A stretch of 64,000 bases of DNA from Oscillospiraceae bacterium (GCA_017521825.1 JAFXBK010000083.1:1-64000); one strand, 5' to 3'. Positions 33,123-44,356 are shown, counted from the first letter of the stretch. A program made the numbers and translations. The notes: a model not told the origin generated them from the letters alone.

Positions 33123-34873
33123 TGTTAAAACGCCTTGCGAAATGCGTAAGGGAATATAAACTTCCGTCCTTCCTTTCGGCTTTTTTCGTAAGCCTTGAGG
33201 TTGTTATGGAGGTTCTTATCCCTTTTGAAATGGCGGATATGCTCGACCACGGAATAAACGCCGGAAACATGGATTTTGTTCTTCAAAGCGGAATAAGGCT
33301 TATGGTTTATGCCTGCCTTACTATTCTTTTCGGAAATCTTGCGGGAAGGGCGGCTTCCACCGCTTCCTGCGGCTTCGGAAAAAATCTTCGTAAGGATATG
33401 TATTATAATATCCAGAATTTTTCCTTTTCAAACATAGATAAATTTTCCACTTCAAGCCTTATAACCCGAATGACCACCGACGTTCAGAACGTCCAACAGG
33501 TATACCAGATGCTTATCCGCGTTGCGTTCCGTTCCCCGATTATGATGGTTTTTTCCACCGTTTTCGCTTTTCGGATTTACCCGAAACTTGCGCTTGTTTT
33601 TGTTGCCTGTCTTCCGCTTCTTATGGCGGGACTTCTTTTCATAATCAAAAAGACCCACCCGATTTTCGTAAGGGTTTTCAAAACTTATGACCGGCTCAAC
33701 AGAACCGTTCAGGAAAACCTCCGGGGAATCCGCGTTGTAAAATCCTTTATCCGCGAGGATCACGAAGCGGAAAAATTTGACGAAACTTCCGATTCCATCC
33801 GCCGGGATTTTACCCGCGCGGAAAAGAACATTGCCTGGAACGCGCCGCTTATGCAGGGCTGTTCCTATGCGTGCATGCTTCTTGTTTCCTGGCTTGGCGC
33901 CCAGGCGATAATCGCTTCCGGAAACAACCAGGAACTCGGCCTTACCACCGGTATGCTCATGAGCCTTATCACCTATTCCATGCAGATACTTATGAGCGTT
34001 ATGATGATTTCCGTAATCTTTGTAATGATTATTATTTCCCGCGAAAGCGCCAACAGAATTTACGAAGTTTTAAACGAGGAAAGTGACCTTAAAAACAATG
34101 AGCACCCGGATTTTGAAATTCCGGACGGCAGCATAAAATTTGAGCACGTAAATTTCCGCTATTCCGAAAAGGCGGATAAAAACGTGCTCAGCGATGTTTG
34201 CCTCGATATAAAATCCGGCGAAACGGTTGGTATAATCGGCGGAACCGGTTCCTCGAAATCCACCCTTGTCCAGATGATTCCGCGCCTTTATGACGTTACG
34301 GAAGGCGCCGTGCTCGTGGGCGGAAAGGATGTCCGCGAATACGACCTTAAATCCCTTCGCGACAGCGTTGCGATGGTGCTCCAGAAGAACGTACTCTTTT
34401 CCGGAACGGTTCGTGAAAACCTTCTTTGGGGAAACGAGCACGCAACCATGGAGGAAATTGAGCACGCCTGCGACCTTGCCCAGGCTTCGCCTTTTATAAA
34501 CGAAATGCCCGAAAAATATGATACCCATATCGAACAGGGCGGCGCAAACGTTTCCGGCGGACAAAAACAGCGCCTTTGTATTGCAAGAGCGCTTCTTAAA
34601 AAGCCGAAGATTCTTATCCTTGACGATTCCACCAGCGCAGTTGATACAAAAACCGATGCTCTTATCCGCAAGGCTTTTGCGGAAGAAATTCCCGATACCA
34701 CAAAAATTATTATTGCCCAGCGAATTTCCTCCGTTATGGATGCGGATAAAATCATAATCCTCGATGCGGGCGAAATTGTTGCCATGGGAACCCACGAGGA
34801 ACTTATGGAAACAAGCGAAATTTACCGCGAAACCTATGAATCCCAGATGGAAGGAGGTCTTTCTGATGAATGA
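33122..34873 (+). CDS. ABC exporter, half-transporter with degenerate ATP site
   Basis: 583 aa. Six membrane helices (1-310) are followed by a nucleotide-binding domain. Walker A is GGTGSSKST, with Ser where the last Gly is usual. The signature NVSGGQKQRLCIARAL is normal. Walker B ILILDDSTSAVD has Asp in place of the catalytic Glu. This is the non-catalytic partner pattern of heterodimeric exporters such as BmrCD/LmrCD. The partner gene overlaps by 8 bases. The likely role is multidrug or peptide export under MarR control. Confidence 0.9.
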   Translation: MLKRLAKCVREYKLPSFLSAFFVSLEVVMEVLIPFEMADMLDHGINAGNMDFVLQSGIRLMVYACLTILFGNLAGRAASTASCGFGKNLRKDMYYNIQNFSFSNIDKFSTSSLITRMTTDVQNVQQVYQMLIRVAFRSPIMMVFSTVFAFRIYPKLALVFVACLPLLMAGLLFIIKKTHPIFVRVFKTYDRLNRTVQENLRGIRVVKSFIREDHEAEKFDETSDSIRRDFTRAEKNIAWNAPLMQGCSYACMLLVSWLGAQAIIASGNNQELGLTTGMLMSLITYSMQILMSVMMISVIFVMIIISRESANRIYEVLNEESDLKNNEHPDFEIPDGSIKFEHVNFRYSEKADKNVLSDVCLDIKSGETVGIIGGTGSSKSTLVQMIPRLYDVTEGAVLVGGKDVREYDLKSLRDSVAMVLQKNVLFSGTVRENLLWGNEHATMEEIEHACDLAQASPFINEMPEKYDTHIEQGGANVSGGQKQRLCIARALLKKPKILILDDSTSAVDTKTDALIRKAFAEEIPDTTKIIIAQRISSVMDADKIIILDAGEIVAMGTHEELMETSEIYRETYESQMEGGLSDE

Positions 34874-36773
34874 TAAAAAACCGAACATCAAAAAACCTTC
34901 TCTCGATATGGTAACAATTAAAAGGCTTCTTTCCTATTTTAAAAATTACCGGATTTCGATGTTTTTTGTTTTCCTTTGCATAATCCTTTCCACCGCCGCA
35001 AGCGTTGCTTCCTCGCTTTTCATCAAAACACTCATAGATGATTACATCACGCCGCTTGTTGGAGTACAAAACCCGGATTTTTCCGCTTTGGTGGGCGCGC
35101 TTTTCGGAATGGCGGTGCTTTATCTTACCGGAATTTTGTCCTCGCTTTTCTATAACAGAACCATGGCGAAGGTTTCCCAGAATATCCTTAAAGATATCCG
35201 TTCTTCCATGTTCCGCCATATGCAAAGGCTTCCGATAAAATATTTCGACAGCCACAGCCACGGCGATGTTATGAGTTATTATACAAACGATGCCGATGCC
35301 CTTCGCCAGATGCTCTCCCAAAGTATTCCCCAGGTTATCCAGTCCATTCTTTCCATAACCTTTGTTTTTATTTCAATGCTTATCCAAAGCGTTTGGCTTA
35401 CGGTTTTTGTCCTTATTTTCACCTTCTTCATGCTTAAACTTCTCGGAAAAATAACCGGAAAATCCGGACATTATTTTATGGAAGCCCAGCGTTCCGTTGC
35501 GGGAATGAACGGTTATATCGAGGAAATGATAAACGGCCAGAAGGTTGTTAAGGTTTTTAACCACGAAGAAAAAGCCAAAGAGGCCTTTGACGGAAAGAAT
35601 GGCGAACTTTGCTTCAACGCGACCAACGCGAACAAATTCGCCAACACCCTTATGCCGCTTATGAACGGCCTTGGCTATTTCCTTTACGTAATAATCGCGA
35701 TAATCGGCGGCTATCTTGCCCTTTCCGGCATTCCGAACCTTACCCTTTTCGGAATGGGAACCCTTACTCTTGGTACGATAGCTTCCTTCCTCCAGCTTTC
35801 AAGAAGCTTTTGCCAGCCCATAGGCAACGTTTCCAACCAGATAAACTCCGTTGTTATGGCGGTTGCCGGCGCAAGAAGAATTTTTGAATTCATTGATGAA
35901 CCCATCGAGGAAAACAACGGAAAAGTAACCCTTGTCAATATGACAAAGAAAAACGGAATTATTGAGGAAACGGAAGAAAGAACCGAACAATGGGCATGGA
36001 AAATTCCCCATGAGGACGGAACTTTTGAATTCCGGGAGCTCCAGGGCGGCGTTCGCCTTGAGCACGTTGATTTTTCCTACGTTCCGGGAAAACGCGTTCT
36101 CCACGATGTTTCCTTCTATGCTGAACCGGGACAGAAGGTTGCCCTTGTTGGCGCAACCGGCGCGGGAAAAACCACCATTACTAACCTTATCAACCATTTT
36201 TACGATATTGAAAACGGCGCGATTACCTATGATGGAATCAATATCCGCGATATCAATAAAGATGACCTTCGCCGTTCCATGGGCGTTGTTCTTCAGGACG
36301 TAAACCTTTTTACCGGAACGGTTATGGAAAATCTCCGTTACGGAAGACCGGACGCCACCGACGAAGAATGTATCGCCGCGGCGCAGCTTGCGGATGCCGA
36401 CGCATTTATCCGTATGCTTCCGGAAGGTTATAACACCGTCCTTGAAGGGGACGGAAGCGGACTTTCCCAGGGTCAGCGCCAGCTTATTTCCATAGCGCGC
36501 GCCGCCGTTGCGGATCCGCCGGTTATGATTCTTGATGAAGCTACCTCTTCCATCGATACCCGAACCGAAGCCATTGTTCAGCGCGGAATGGACGCCCTTA
36601 TGTACGGAAGAACGGTTTTTGTAATTGCCCACCGCCTTTCCACCGTCCAGAACTCCGACGTTATTATGGTTCTTGACCACGGAAGAATTATCGAAAGAGG
36701 AAACCACGATAAACTTATCGAGGAAAAAGGAACCTATTACCGCCTTTACACCGGCGCCTTTGAACTTGAATAA
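34866..36773 (+). CDS. ABC exporter, half-transporter with catalytic ATP site
   Basis: The ATG at 34866 is chosen because GGAGG lies 8 bases upstream; the longer frame overlaps the partner. The 635-aa product has six membrane helices (~20-330), an insertion of ~40 residues before the ATPase domain (NMTKKNGIIEETEERTEQWA), Walker A GATGAGKTT, signature GLSQGQRQLISIARA and Walker B MILDEATSSID with the catalytic Glu. The insertion is typical of the LmrD/BmrD-type subunit. It forms the heterodimer with the preceding protein. Confidence 0.9.
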   Translation: MNDKKPNIKKPSLDMVTIKRLLSYFKNYRISMFFVFLCIILSTAASVASSLFIKTLIDDYITPLVGVQNPDFSALVGALFGMAVLYLTGILSSLFYNRTMAKVSQNILKDIRSSMFRHMQRLPIKYFDSHSHGDVMSYYTNDADALRQMLSQSIPQVIQSILSITFVFISMLIQSVWLTVFVLIFTFFMLKLLGKITGKSGHYFMEAQRSVAGMNGYIEEMINGQKVVKVFNHEEKAKEAFDGKNGELCFNATNANKFANTLMPLMNGLGYFLYVIIAIIGGYLALSGIPNLTLFGMGTLTLGTIASFLQLSRSFCQPIGNVSNQINSVVMAVAGARRIFEFIDEPIEENNGKVTLVNMTKKNGIIEETEERTEQWAWKIPHEDGTFEFRELQGGVRLEHVDFSYVPGKRVLHDVSFYAEPGQKVALVGATGAGKTTITNLINHFYDIENGAITYDGINIRDINKDDLRRSMGVVLQDVNLFTGTVMENLRYGRPDATDEECIAAAQLADADAFIRMLPEGYNTVLEGDGSGLSQGQRQLISIARAAVADPPVMILDEATSSIDTRTEAIVQRGMDALMYGRTVFVIAHRLSTVQNSDVIMVLDHGRIIERGNHDKLIEEKGTYYRLYTGAFELE

Positions 36774-36780
36774 AAAAACA

Positions 36781-36812
36781 AAAAAAGAGCCTTTCAAAAA
36801 GGCTCTTTTTTA
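36781..36812 (+). terminator. Terminator of the efflux operon
   Basis: AAAAAGAGCC-tttcaaaaa-GGCTCTTTTTT is a classic stem and U-tract 8 bases after the stop. Confidence 0.85.
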
Positions 36813-36877
36813 ATATTTAGTTAATGACTTTCCAGAAGAAAAATGATAGAATAGGAAACAGAAAAGGGGGAGTTTTT

Positions 36878-37372
36878 TTGAACCAGAATCTTAAAAACGA
36901 AATTTTTGCGGCGGTTTTCGCCGGAATCCTTTGCGGAGCCATGTGCCTTGTTGGCTTTCTTTTCGTTGCGCCGGAAAGATGGTATCTTTCCTTTGTTGTT
37001 GCGGTTTTGATGGGCGGAGTTGTTTTTTATAAATCCGTTTCCGATAAAAAGAAAAACTCCGGAAAATATGAAAGGGACGAACACCTTATCGGTTTTCCCT
37101 ATATTTTTTCGGCGGAAGGATATCTCCGGGGCGATTCCGACACAAACGCAAAATTCTATTTCGGCGAAGATAAAATCGGCGTTCTTTATTATAAAAACGT
37201 AAGGCCGCTTACGGAAGAATTTGAAAAAGACCGCATAAAAGTCGGTTATTTTGACCGCAGCGGCTGGTTTGCCATTGTTATAAACGGCGAAAAACAAAGG
37301 ATTGTTATCCCGAAGGGAAACGCGGAAAAAGCTTCGGAAGTTCTTGACGTTATTCTTGGCGGAAAAGAATAA
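36878..37372 (+). CDS. Membrane protein with two N-terminal helices (164 aa)
   Basis: Starts at TTG 36878, with AAAAGGGGGAG 7 bases upstream; the longer frame has no ribosome site. Two membrane helices (IFAAVFAGILCGAMCLVGFL and LSFVVAVLMGGVVFY) precede a cytosolic domain with a PH-like strand pattern (YLRGDSDTNAKFYFGEDKIG, GWFAIVINGEKQRIVIPKG). No named family is certain. It stands alone before the pyr promoter. Confidence 0.65.
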   Translation: MNQNLKNEIFAAVFAGILCGAMCLVGFLFVAPERWYLSFVVAVLMGGVVFYKSVSDKKKNSGKYERDEHLIGFPYIFSAEGYLRGDSDTNAKFYFGEDKIGVLYYKNVRPLTEEFEKDRIKVGYFDRSGWFAIVINGEKQRIVIPKGNAEKASEVLDVILGGKE

Positions 37373-37400
37373 AAAAGAGTTTTTTCTCCCTGTGATTCTA

Positions 37401-37430
37401 TTGACAACTCCATTTATATTATGATATTAT
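37401..37430 (+). promoter_or_regulatory. Promoter of the pyrimidine operon
   Basis: Perfect TTGACA, then an 18-base spacer and TATTAT extended by TG. Transcription would start about 150 bases before pyrC, leaving room for the attenuator leader. Confidence 0.75.
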
Positions 37431-37449
37431 ATAAAAAATAAATCTTTAA

Positions 37450-37575
37450 AGACGATACAGAGAGATCGGCAAGATTTGTATATATAATGTTCTGGCGCTT
37501 TGCATTAAAATTTTGCGGTGCCGTAATTTTTGTATGCATTCCGCCGGCGAATTCTGTTCGCCAGCGGATTTTTTG
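37450..37575 (+). promoter_or_regulatory. PyrR-type attenuator leader
   Basis: ACAGAGAGATCGGCAAGAT (37457-37475) resembles the PyrR binding loop (AGAGAG and GCAAG). CTGGCG (37492-37497) can pair with CGCCAG (37559-37564), which is also the right arm of the terminator CCGCCGGCGAA-TTCTG-TTCGCCAGCGG-ATTTTTT (37541-37574). This is the anti-antiterminator/antiterminator/terminator layout by which PyrR with UMP stops transcription. No pyrR gene is in the window. Confidence 0.65.
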
Positions 37576-37593
37576 TTTTGAAAGGATTGTTCA

Positions 37594-38805
37594 ATGATGA
37601 GTGATTTGGAAAACAAAAAGGTTGAATTTAAATCCGAATTTTGCGAAAATGCTTTCTTCGCGGAAGTTTCTTCCGATGAAGAGGGTACTGTTCGCGATTT
37701 TTCAAAATATGCCGTATTCCCCGGTTTTTGCGATGTGCATGTGCATTTTCGTGAGCCGGGGTTTTCTTATAAGGAAACCATAAAAACCGGTTCAATGGCG
37801 GCGGCAAAGGGCGGTTACACTTCCGTCTGCACAATGCCGAACCTTAACCCCGTCCCGGATTCTCCGGAACATCTTAAGGAACAGACCGATATAATCGAGC
37901 GGGATGCGGTTATCGAAGTTCTGCCCTATGCCGCAATTACCGTCGGCGAAAAAGGCGAGGAACTTGTGGATATGGAATCCCTTGCGGAAAAGGTAATTGC
38001 TTTTTCCGACGACGGAAGGGGAGTTCAGAGCGAAGAAATGATGCGCGAAGCAATGCTCCGTGCAAAAGCTCTCGGCAAGATGATAGTTGCCCATTGCGAA
38101 GTTAACGAACTTCTTAAAGGCGGATACATCCACGACGGCGATTACGCAAAAGAACACGGCCACCGGGGAATCTGCAGCGAAAGCGAATGGAAACAGATTG
38201 AAAGGGACCTTCGCCTTGCGAAAGAAACTGGATGCGCCTACCACGTCTGCCACATTTCCACCAAGGAAAGCGTTGATATAATCCGAAAGGCAAAAGCCGA
38301 AGGAGTAAACGTAACCTGCGAAACCGGTCCCCATTATCTGGTTATGGACGATTCCGATTTGCAGGAAGAAGGAAGATTCAAAATGAATCCTCCGCTTAGG
38401 GGAAAAGCGGACAGGGAAGCCCTTATCAAAGGAATCCAGGACGGAACAATCGATATGATAGCCACCGACCATGCGCCCCATTCCGCGGAAGAAAAATCGA
38501 GGGGACTTGAAAAATCCCCCTTCGGAATAACCGGAATCGAAACCTGCTTCCCGGTTGTTTACACAAAGCTTGTTAAAACCGGAATAATCACCCTTGAAAA
38601 GGCGATTGAGCTTCTTGCGATCAACCCGAGAAAGCGCTTCGGAATTTCTATCGGGAACGATTTTACCGTATGGGATCTTGAAGCCCTTGAAAAAGTTGAA
38701 CCGGAAAAATTCCTTTCCATGGGAAAAGCAACGCCTTTTGAAGGCTGGGAACTTTTCGGAAAATGCTTGCTCACCGTCAAAGACGGACAGATTGTTTATA
38801 AATAA
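37594..38805 (+). CDS. pyrC: Dihydroorotase
   Basis: 403 aa; it interconverts carbamoyl-aspartate and dihydroorotate in UMP synthesis. The binuclear metal motifs are present: HVHFREPG near residue 50, the histidines in VAHCEVN and HVCHIS, and ATDHAPH near 290. The N-terminal ~45 residues are shorter and more divergent than usual for class I enzymes (no LIKNG strand), but the barrel is complete. It is the first gene after the attenuator. Start is ATGATG after AAAGG, so one codon is uncertain. Confidence 0.93.
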   Translation: MMSDLENKKVEFKSEFCENAFFAEVSSDEEGTVRDFSKYAVFPGFCDVHVHFREPGFSYKETIKTGSMAAAKGGYTSVCTMPNLNPVPDSPEHLKEQTDIIERDAVIEVLPYAAITVGEKGEELVDMESLAEKVIAFSDDGRGVQSEEMMREAMLRAKALGKMIVAHCEVNELLKGGYIHDGDYAKEHGHRGICSESEWKQIERDLRLAKETGCAYHVCHISTKESVDIIRKAKAEGVNVTCETGPHYLVMDDSDLQEEGRFKMNPPLRGKADREALIKGIQDGTIDMIATDHAPHSAEEKSRGLEKSPFGITGIETCFPVVYTKLVKTGIITLEKAIELLAINPRKRFGISIGNDFTVWDLEALEKVEPEKFLSMGKATPFEGWELFGKCLLTVKDGQIVYK

Positions 38806-38839
38806 TTTTCAGATATAAAACGAAGGAGAGCGAAAAAGA

Positions 38840-41800
38840 ATGGCAAAAAGAACGGACATCAAAAAAATCCTTATCATCGGCTCCGGCCCTATCGTAATCG
38901 GCCAGGCTGCGGAATTTGACTATGCGGGAACCCAGGCATGCCTTGCGCTTAAAGAAGAAGGCTATGAGGTTGTTCTTTGCAACAGCAACCCCGCAACCAT
39001 CATGACCGATACCCTTATTGCGGATAAGGTCTATATGGAGCCTCTTACCCTTGAATACATCGCAAAAATCATCCGCCACGAAAGACCCGATGCAATCGTT
39101 CCCGGAATCGGCGGCCAGACCGGCCTTAACCTTGCAATGCAGCTTGAGAAAAAAGGCATCCTTAAAGAATGCCGCGTAAAACTTCTCGGAACCAGCAGCG
39201 AAAGTATTGAAAGAGCCGAAGACCGCGAAATGTTTAAGGAACTTTGCCAGTCCATCGGCGAACCGGTAATCCCTTCCGAAATCACTTATAATCTTGACGA
39301 AGCAAAAGCAGCTGCGGAACGCATCGGATATCCTATCGTTCTTCGCCCGGCATTTACCCTTGGCGGAACCGGCGGCGGCTTTGCAAACAACGAAGAGGAA
39401 CTTGTTGAAATCGGCAGAAACGCATTCAAACTTTCCCCGGTTCATCAGGTTCTTATCGAAAAAAGCGTTAAAGGTTATAAGGAAATCGAATTCGAGGTTA
39501 TGCGCGATTCCGAAGATAACGCAATCACCATCTGCGGAATGGAAAACGTCGATCCCGTCGGCGTACATACCGGCGACTCCATCGTTGTTGCTCCTATCAT
39601 GACCCTTTCCGACCATGATATGAAAATGCTCAACGATTCCGCAATAAAACTTATCCGCGAACTTAAAATCGAAGGCGGCTGCAACGTCCAGTTCGCTCTC
39701 AATCCGGAAAGTTCCGAATATTACCTTATCGAAGTTAACCCCCGTGTTTCCCGTTCTTCCGCCCTTGCTTCCAAAGCAAGCGGTTTCCCCATTGCAAAAG
39801 TTACCGCAAAAATTGCCGTCGGCATGACTCTTGACGAAATTGAGCTTGCCGGAACCACCGCAAAAACCGAGCCTTCCCTCGATTACGTTATCGCAAAACT
39901 TCCGCGCTTCCCCTTCGATAAATTCGCAACCGCCCCCAACACTCTCGGAACCCAGATGAAAGCAACCGGCGAAATCATGGGAATCGGTTCCAACCTTGAA
40001 GAATGCCTTCTTAAAGGTGTTCGCTCCCTTGAAACCGGCGTTTGCCACCTCTACCTCAAAAAATTCGACGGCATGAGCACCGAAGAAATTTATAAATATA
40101 TTGAACAGTTCCGCGATGACAACATCTTTGGAATTGCCGAACTTCTTCGCCGCGGCGAAACCACCGCAAAACTTCACGAAGTTACCAAAATCACCGAGTT
40201 CTTCCTTAAAGCTGTTGAAAACATCGTAAAGATGGAAGCTAAGGTTAAGGAAAACGTAAAAGACGAGGCTGTTCTTCTTGAAGCAAAGAAAATGGGCTTC
40301 GGCGATGAATATATCGCAAAACTCTGGAACTGCAGCGAAATCGAAGTTTTCAGATTCCGCAAAGAAAAAAATATGTTCCCGGTTTACAGAATGGTCGATA
40401 CCTTCCATTGCGGAGCATATATCCCTTATTTCTATTCTTCCTACACCGGCGAAAACGCTTCCATTGTAACCGATAAAAAGAAGATTATCGTTCTCGGAGC
40501 GGGTCCTATCCGTATCGGCCAGGGCGTTGAATTTGACTATTCCACCGTTCACGCAGTAACCACCATCAAAAAATCCGGTTACGAGGCAATTATCATCAAC
40601 AACAACCCGGAAACCGTTTCCACCGACTATACCACCAGCGATAAGCTCTATTTTGAACCTCTTACTCCTGAAGATGTTATGAACATCATCGAGCTTGAAA
40701 AACCGGAAGGCGTAATCGCTTCCCTTGGCGGCCAGACCGCAATCAACCTTGCGGAGCCGCTCCGCGACAGAGGCGTTAAAATCATCGGCACCGATTGCGA
40801 CGCAATCGAAAGAGCCGAAAACCGCGACAGCTTTGAAAAAATCCTTGAGGAACTCAATATTCCCCAGCCGAAGGGCAAAGCTGTTACCAATATTGAAGAC
40901 GGCTGCAAAGCCGCGGCGGAAGTCGGCTATCCGGTTCTTGTTCGTCCTTCCTTCGTTCTTGGCGGAAGAGCAATGCAGATTGTTGCAACCGAAGCACAGC
41001 TTCGCCAGTACCTTAAAACCGCCGTTGAACTCGGCGAAGATAAACCGGTTCTTGTTGATAAATATATCTTCGGAAAAGAAGTTGAGGTTGACGCAATCTG
41101 CGACGGAATCGATGTTTTCGTACCCGGAATTATGGAACTTGTTGAAAGAACCGGTATCCACTCCGGCGACTCCATAAGCGTATATCCCACCTTCAGCATC
41201 TCCGACAAAGTTAAAGGCACCATCCTCCAGTATGCGAAAAAGCTCGGCCTCGGAATCGGAATCATCGGCCTTTATAATATCCAGTTCATTGTTGACGAAC
41301 ACGACGACGTTTATATCATCGAAGTTAACCCCCGTTCTTCCAGAACCGTTCCGTTCCTTTCCAAAGCAACCGGTTACAGCCTTGCGGATATCGCAACGGA
41401 AGTAATCCTTGGCAAGAGCCTTAAGGAACAGGGAATCTTCGGAATCTATCCGGACGAAAAGAAGAGATGGTACGTAAAAGTTCCGGTATTCTCCTTCAAC
41501 AAAATCCACGGACTTGACGCTTACCTTTCCCCGGAAATGAAATCCACCGGCGAAGCAATCGGTTATGACGATAAACTTAACCGAGCGCTTTATAAAGCGC
41601 TCCAGGCTTCCGGAATGCACCTCCAGAACTATGGCACCATCTTCGCAACCATCGCTGATAAAGATAAGGAAGAGGCTCTTCCCCTTATCCGCCGTTTCTA
41701 TGACCTTGGCTTCAACATTGAAGCAACCGCAGGTACCGCAAAATTCCTTAAAGAAAACGGAATCCGCACCCACGTTCTTCATAAAATCAGCGAAGGCAAC

Positions 41801-42013
41801 GAAGAAATCCGCGATTCTCTCCGCCAGGGCCACATCGCTTACGTAATCAACACCCGCGACGTTGCCGCTGTCGGTTCCGAATATGACGGCCAGCTTATCC
41901 GCAATTATGCAATTGAAAACAACGTTTCCGTTTTCACCGCACTCGATACCGTAAAAGTTCTTCTCGACGTTCTTGAAGAAACCACCCTTTGCATCTCCAC
42001 CATCGACGCTTAA
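38840..42013 (+). CDS. carB: Carbamoyl-phosphate synthase large subunit
   Basis: 1057 aa, full length. Two homologous synthetase halves are visible: [20 protein letters not shown] with [12 protein letters not shown] in the first, [20 protein letters not shown] with [14 protein letters not shown] in the second; the C-terminal MGS-like domain (~930-1057, [19 protein letters not shown]) is where UMP or ornithine would bind. It makes carbamoyl phosphate from bicarbonate, ATP and ammonia. The glutaminase subunit carA, usually adjacent, is absent here and must be elsewhere for glutamine use. Codon use is strongly biased, as in highly expressed genes. Confidence 0.96.
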   Translation: MAKRTDIKKILIIGSGPIVIGQAAEFDYAGTQACLALKEEGYEVVLCNSNPATIMTDTLIADKVYMEPLTLEYIAKIIRHERPDAIVPGIGGQTGLNLAMQLEKKGILKECRVKLLGTSSESIERAEDREMFKELCQSIGEPVIPSEITYNLDEAKAAAERIGYPIVLRPAFTLGGTGGGFANNEEELVEIGRNAFKLSPVHQVLIEKSVKGYKEIEFEVMRDSEDNAITICGMENVDPVGVHTGDSIVVAPIMTLSDHDMKMLNDSAIKLIRELKIEGGCNVQFALNPESSEYYLIEVNPRVSRSSALASKASGFPIAKVTAKIAVGMTLDEIELAGTTAKTEPSLDYVIAKLPRFPFDKFATAPNTLGTQMKATGEIMGIGSNLEECLLKGVRSLETGVCHLYLKKFDGMSTEEIYKYIEQFRDDNIFGIAELLRRGETTAKLHEVTKITEFFLKAVENIVKMEAKVKENVKDEAVLLEAKKMGFGDEYIAKLWNCSEIEVFRFRKEKNMFPVYRMVDTFHCGAYIPYFYSSYTGENASIVTDKKKIIVLGAGPIRIGQGVEFDYSTVHAVTTIKKSGYEAIIINNNPETVSTDYTTSDKLYFEPLTPEDVMNIIELEKPEGVIASLGGQTAINLAEPLRDRGVKIIGTDCDAIERAENRDSFEKILEELNIPQPKGKAVTNIEDGCKAAAEVGYPVLVRPSFVLGGRAMQIVATEAQLRQYLKTAVELGEDKPVLVDKYIFGKEVEVDAICDGIDVFVPGIMELVERTGIHSGDSISVYPTFSISDKVKGTILQYAKKLGLGIGIIGLYNIQFIVDEHDDVYIIEVNPRSSRTVPFLSKATGYSLADIATEVILGKSLKEQGIFGIYPDEKKRWYVKVPVFSFNKIHGLDAYLSPEMKSTGEAIGYDDKLNRALYKALQASGMHLQNYGTIFATIADKDKEEALPLIRRFYDLGFNIEATAGTAKFLKENGIRTHVLHKISEGNEEIRDSLRQGHIAYVINTRDVAAVGSEYDGQLIRNYAIENNVSVFTALDTVKVLLDVLEETTLCISTIDA

Positions 42014-42022
42014 GGAGGAAAT

Positions 42023-42757
42023 ATGAGACAGCTGCTTTTTGAAATAAAAGAAAATAAGCCCCTTACAAAGGACATTATGGAAATGGTCCTTGCGGGTGAT
42101 ACTTCCGATATCACCCGCCCCGGCCAGTTTGTAAATATCAAGCTTGACGGACTTTATCTCCGCCGCCCCATTTCCGTATGTGATTCGGAAGAGGGAAAAC
42201 TCACCCTTATCTATAAGGTTGTTGGAAAAGGCACCGAACAGATGAGAGATATGACCGAAGGAACCCTCGATATCCTTTCCTCCCTCGGAAACGGATACGA
42301 TACTTCCATCTCCGGTGAAAAACCGCTCCTTATCGGCGGCGGCGTCGGCGTTCCTCCTCTTTATATGCTTGCGAAGGAACTTCGCAAAGAGGGAAAGGAA
42401 GTTTCCGTGATCCTCGGCTTCAACACCAAGGACGAAATCTTCTATGAAGAAGAATTCAAAGCCCTCGGCTGTGAAGTTTACGTAACCACCGTTGACGGTT
42501 CCTACGGAATCAAAGGTTTTGTAACCGAAGCCATGAAGGAAATTGATTACACCCATTTCTTCACCTGCGGACCGGAACCCATGCTTAAAGCGGTCTGGAA
42601 CGCATCCGAAACCTCCGGCCAGCTCAGCTTCGAGGAAAGAATGGGCTGCGGCTTCGGCGCCTGCATGGGCTGTTCCTGCAAAACCCTTACCGGTTTCAAA
42701 CGCATCTGCAAAGACGGCCCTATCATGATGAAGGAGGAAATTTTATGGAAAGATTAA
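42023..42757 (+). CDS. pyrK: Dihydroorotate dehydrogenase electron-transfer subunit
   Basis: 244 aa of the ferredoxin-reductase type. It binds FAD (LRRPISVCDSEEGKL) and NAD (LLIGGGVGVPPLYMLAKEL), and a [2Fe-2S] cluster held by GCGFGACMGCSC and the later cysteine in FKRICKDGP. It passes electrons from PyrD to NAD, so the organism uses the class 1B enzyme, which suits an anaerobe or fermenter. It overlaps pyrD by 13 bases. Confidence 0.94.
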   Translation: MRQLLFEIKENKPLTKDIMEMVLAGDTSDITRPGQFVNIKLDGLYLRRPISVCDSEEGKLTLIYKVVGKGTEQMRDMTEGTLDILSSLGNGYDTSISGEKPLLIGGGVGVPPLYMLAKELRKEGKEVSVILGFNTKDEIFYEEEFKALGCEVYVTTVDGSYGIKGFVTEAMKEIDYTHFFTCGPEPMLKAVWNASETSGQLSFEERMGCGFGACMGCSCKTLTGFKRICKDGPIMMKEEILWKD

Positions 42758-43656
42758 AAGTAAATCTTTGCGGAATCGAAATGGATAACCCCATTATCCC
42801 TGCTTCCGGAACTTTCGGCTACGGTTATGAATTTGCCGAACTTTATGATATCAACATGCTCGGAACTTTCTCCTTCAAAGGAACCACCAAAGAGCCCAGA
42901 TTCGGCAACCCCACCCCGAGAATTGCCGAATGCACCGCCGGAATGATAAACGCCGTTGGTCTTCAGAACCCGGGCGTTGAAAAAGTTATCGGCGAGGAAC
43001 TTCCGAAACTTGCAAAATGCTTCAATAAAAAGGTTATGGCAAACGTTTCCGGTTTTTCCGTCGAAGATTATGCCTATACCTGCGAAAAACTTGATAAATG
43101 CGACCAGGTCGGCTGGCTTGAAGTAAACATCAGCTGCCCCAACGTACACGGCGGCGGAATGAGCTTCGGAACTTCCCCGGAAGCCGCCGCAACCATTGTT
43201 AAAGCGGTAAAAGCCGTTACCACCAAACCCGTTATCGTAAAACTTTCGCCCAACGTTACCGATATCGTTTCCATCGCAAAAGCCTGCGAGGAAGCCGGCG
43301 CAGACGGTCTTTCCCTTATCAACACCCTTATGGGAATGAGAATCGACCTTAAGACCAAAAAACCGGTTATCGCAAACAAAATGGGCGGTTTTTCCGGCCC
43401 GGCAATTTTCCCGGTTGCGGTAAAAATGGTTTACCAGGTTGCCCAGGCTGTTAAAATCCCGATTGTCGGAATGGGCGGCGTTTCCTGCGCCGAGGACGTA
43501 ATCGAACTTATGCTTGCCGGCGCAACCGCTGTTCAGATCGGCGCCGCAAACCTTGTGGATCCTTATATCTGCAGAGATATAATTAATGACCTTCCGAGAG
43601 TCATGGATAAATACGGAATCAATAATCTCAGCGAAATTATAGGAGGAGTTAAATAA
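42745..43656 (+). CDS. pyrD: Dihydroorotate dehydrogenase, catalytic subunit (class 1B)
   Basis: 303 aa FMN barrel. Start at ATG 42745, preceded by GGAGG inside pyrK. Motifs: [26 protein letters not shown] with the catalytic cysteine region [17 protein letters not shown], and phosphate-binding [19 protein letters not shown]. It oxidises dihydroorotate to orotate and works as a heterotetramer with PyrK, with which it is translationally coupled. Confidence 0.95.
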   Translation: MERLKVNLCGIEMDNPIIPASGTFGYGYEFAELYDINMLGTFSFKGTTKEPRFGNPTPRIAECTAGMINAVGLQNPGVEKVIGEELPKLAKCFNKKVMANVSGFSVEDYAYTCEKLDKCDQVGWLEVNISCPNVHGGGMSFGTSPEAAATIVKAVKAVTTKPVIVKLSPNVTDIVSIAKACEEAGADGLSLINTLMGMRIDLKTKKPVIANKMGGFSGPAIFPVAVKMVYQVAQAVKIPIVGMGGVSCAEDVIELMLAGATAVQIGAANLVDPYICRDIINDLPRVMDKYGINNLSEIIGGVK

Positions 43657-43657
43657 A

Positions 43658-44356
43658 ATGGGAAAAGACGTTATTATTGCCTGCGATTTTTCTTCCGCAG
43701 AAAAAACTTTCGAGTTCCTCGATAAATTCGAGGGCAAAAAACCTTTCGTAAAAATCGGTATGGAGCTTTTCTATGCGGAAGGTCCTTCCATCGTTCGTGA
43801 AATCAAAGCAAGAGGACACAAAATTTTCCTCGACCTCAAACTCCACGATATCCCCAACACCGTTAAAAAAGCAATGTCCGTTCTTTCCGGACTTGACGTT
43901 GATATGACCAACCTCCATGCGGCAGGTACCTGCAGAATGATGGAAGCCGCAATCGAAGGCCTTACCAGACCCGATGGCACCCGCCCTCTTCTCATCGCGG
44001 TAACCCAGCTTACTTCCACCGACCAGGAAGCAATGGAAAATGACCTTCTTATCAAAGAACCCCTTCCGGAAGTTGTTATGCACTATGCCCAGAACGCTAA
44101 AAAAGCAGGTCTTGACGGCGTTGTTTGTTCTCCGCTTGAATCAAAAAAAGTTCACGATTCCTGCGGCGCTGATTTTGTTACCGTAACCCCCGGCGTTCGT
44201 TTTGCCGACGGCGACAAAGGCGACCAGAAACGTGTTATGACCCCTGCTGACGCAAAAGCAATCGGTTCCGATTATATCGTAGTAGGCCGTCCCATCACCG
44301 CCGCCGAAGACCCGGTTGCGGCTTATGAACGCTGCGTAGCGGAATTTGTTGATTAA
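43658..44356 (+). CDS. pyrF: Orotidine 5'-phosphate decarboxylase
   Basis: 232 aa. The catalytic [10 protein letters not shown] motif (K-x-H-D loop, [10 protein letters not shown]) is intact, with [17 protein letters not shown] and the phosphate-binding [12 protein letters not shown] at the C-terminal end. It decarboxylates OMP to UMP. The length is normal for the short (~230 aa) bacterial type. The start lies one base after the pyrD stop, with AGGAGG upstream. Confidence 0.95.
   Translation: MGKDVIIACDFSSAEKTFEFLDKFEGKKPFVKIGMELFYAEGPSIVREIKARGHKIFLDLKLHDIPNTVKKAMSVLSGLDVDMTNLHAAGTCRMMEAAIEGLTRPDGTRPLLIAVTQLTSTDQEAMENDLLIKEPLPEVVMHYAQNAKKAGLDGVVCSPLESKKVHDSCGADFVTVTPGVRFADGDKGDQKRVMTPADAKAIGSDYIVVGRPITAAEDPVAAYERCVAEFVD

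Noticed and set aside
37450..37575. A metabolite riboswitch in front of pyrC.
   Set aside because: The AGAGAG/GCAAG motif and the antiterminator-terminator overlap fit a PyrR protein attenuator; no riboswitch core was recognised.
38777..42556. A 1259-codon open frame on the minus strand over carB and pyrK.
   Set aside because: It mirrors genes with clear homology. The strongly biased codon use of this genome leaves the opposite strand almost free of stops, and there is no ribosome site or family match.
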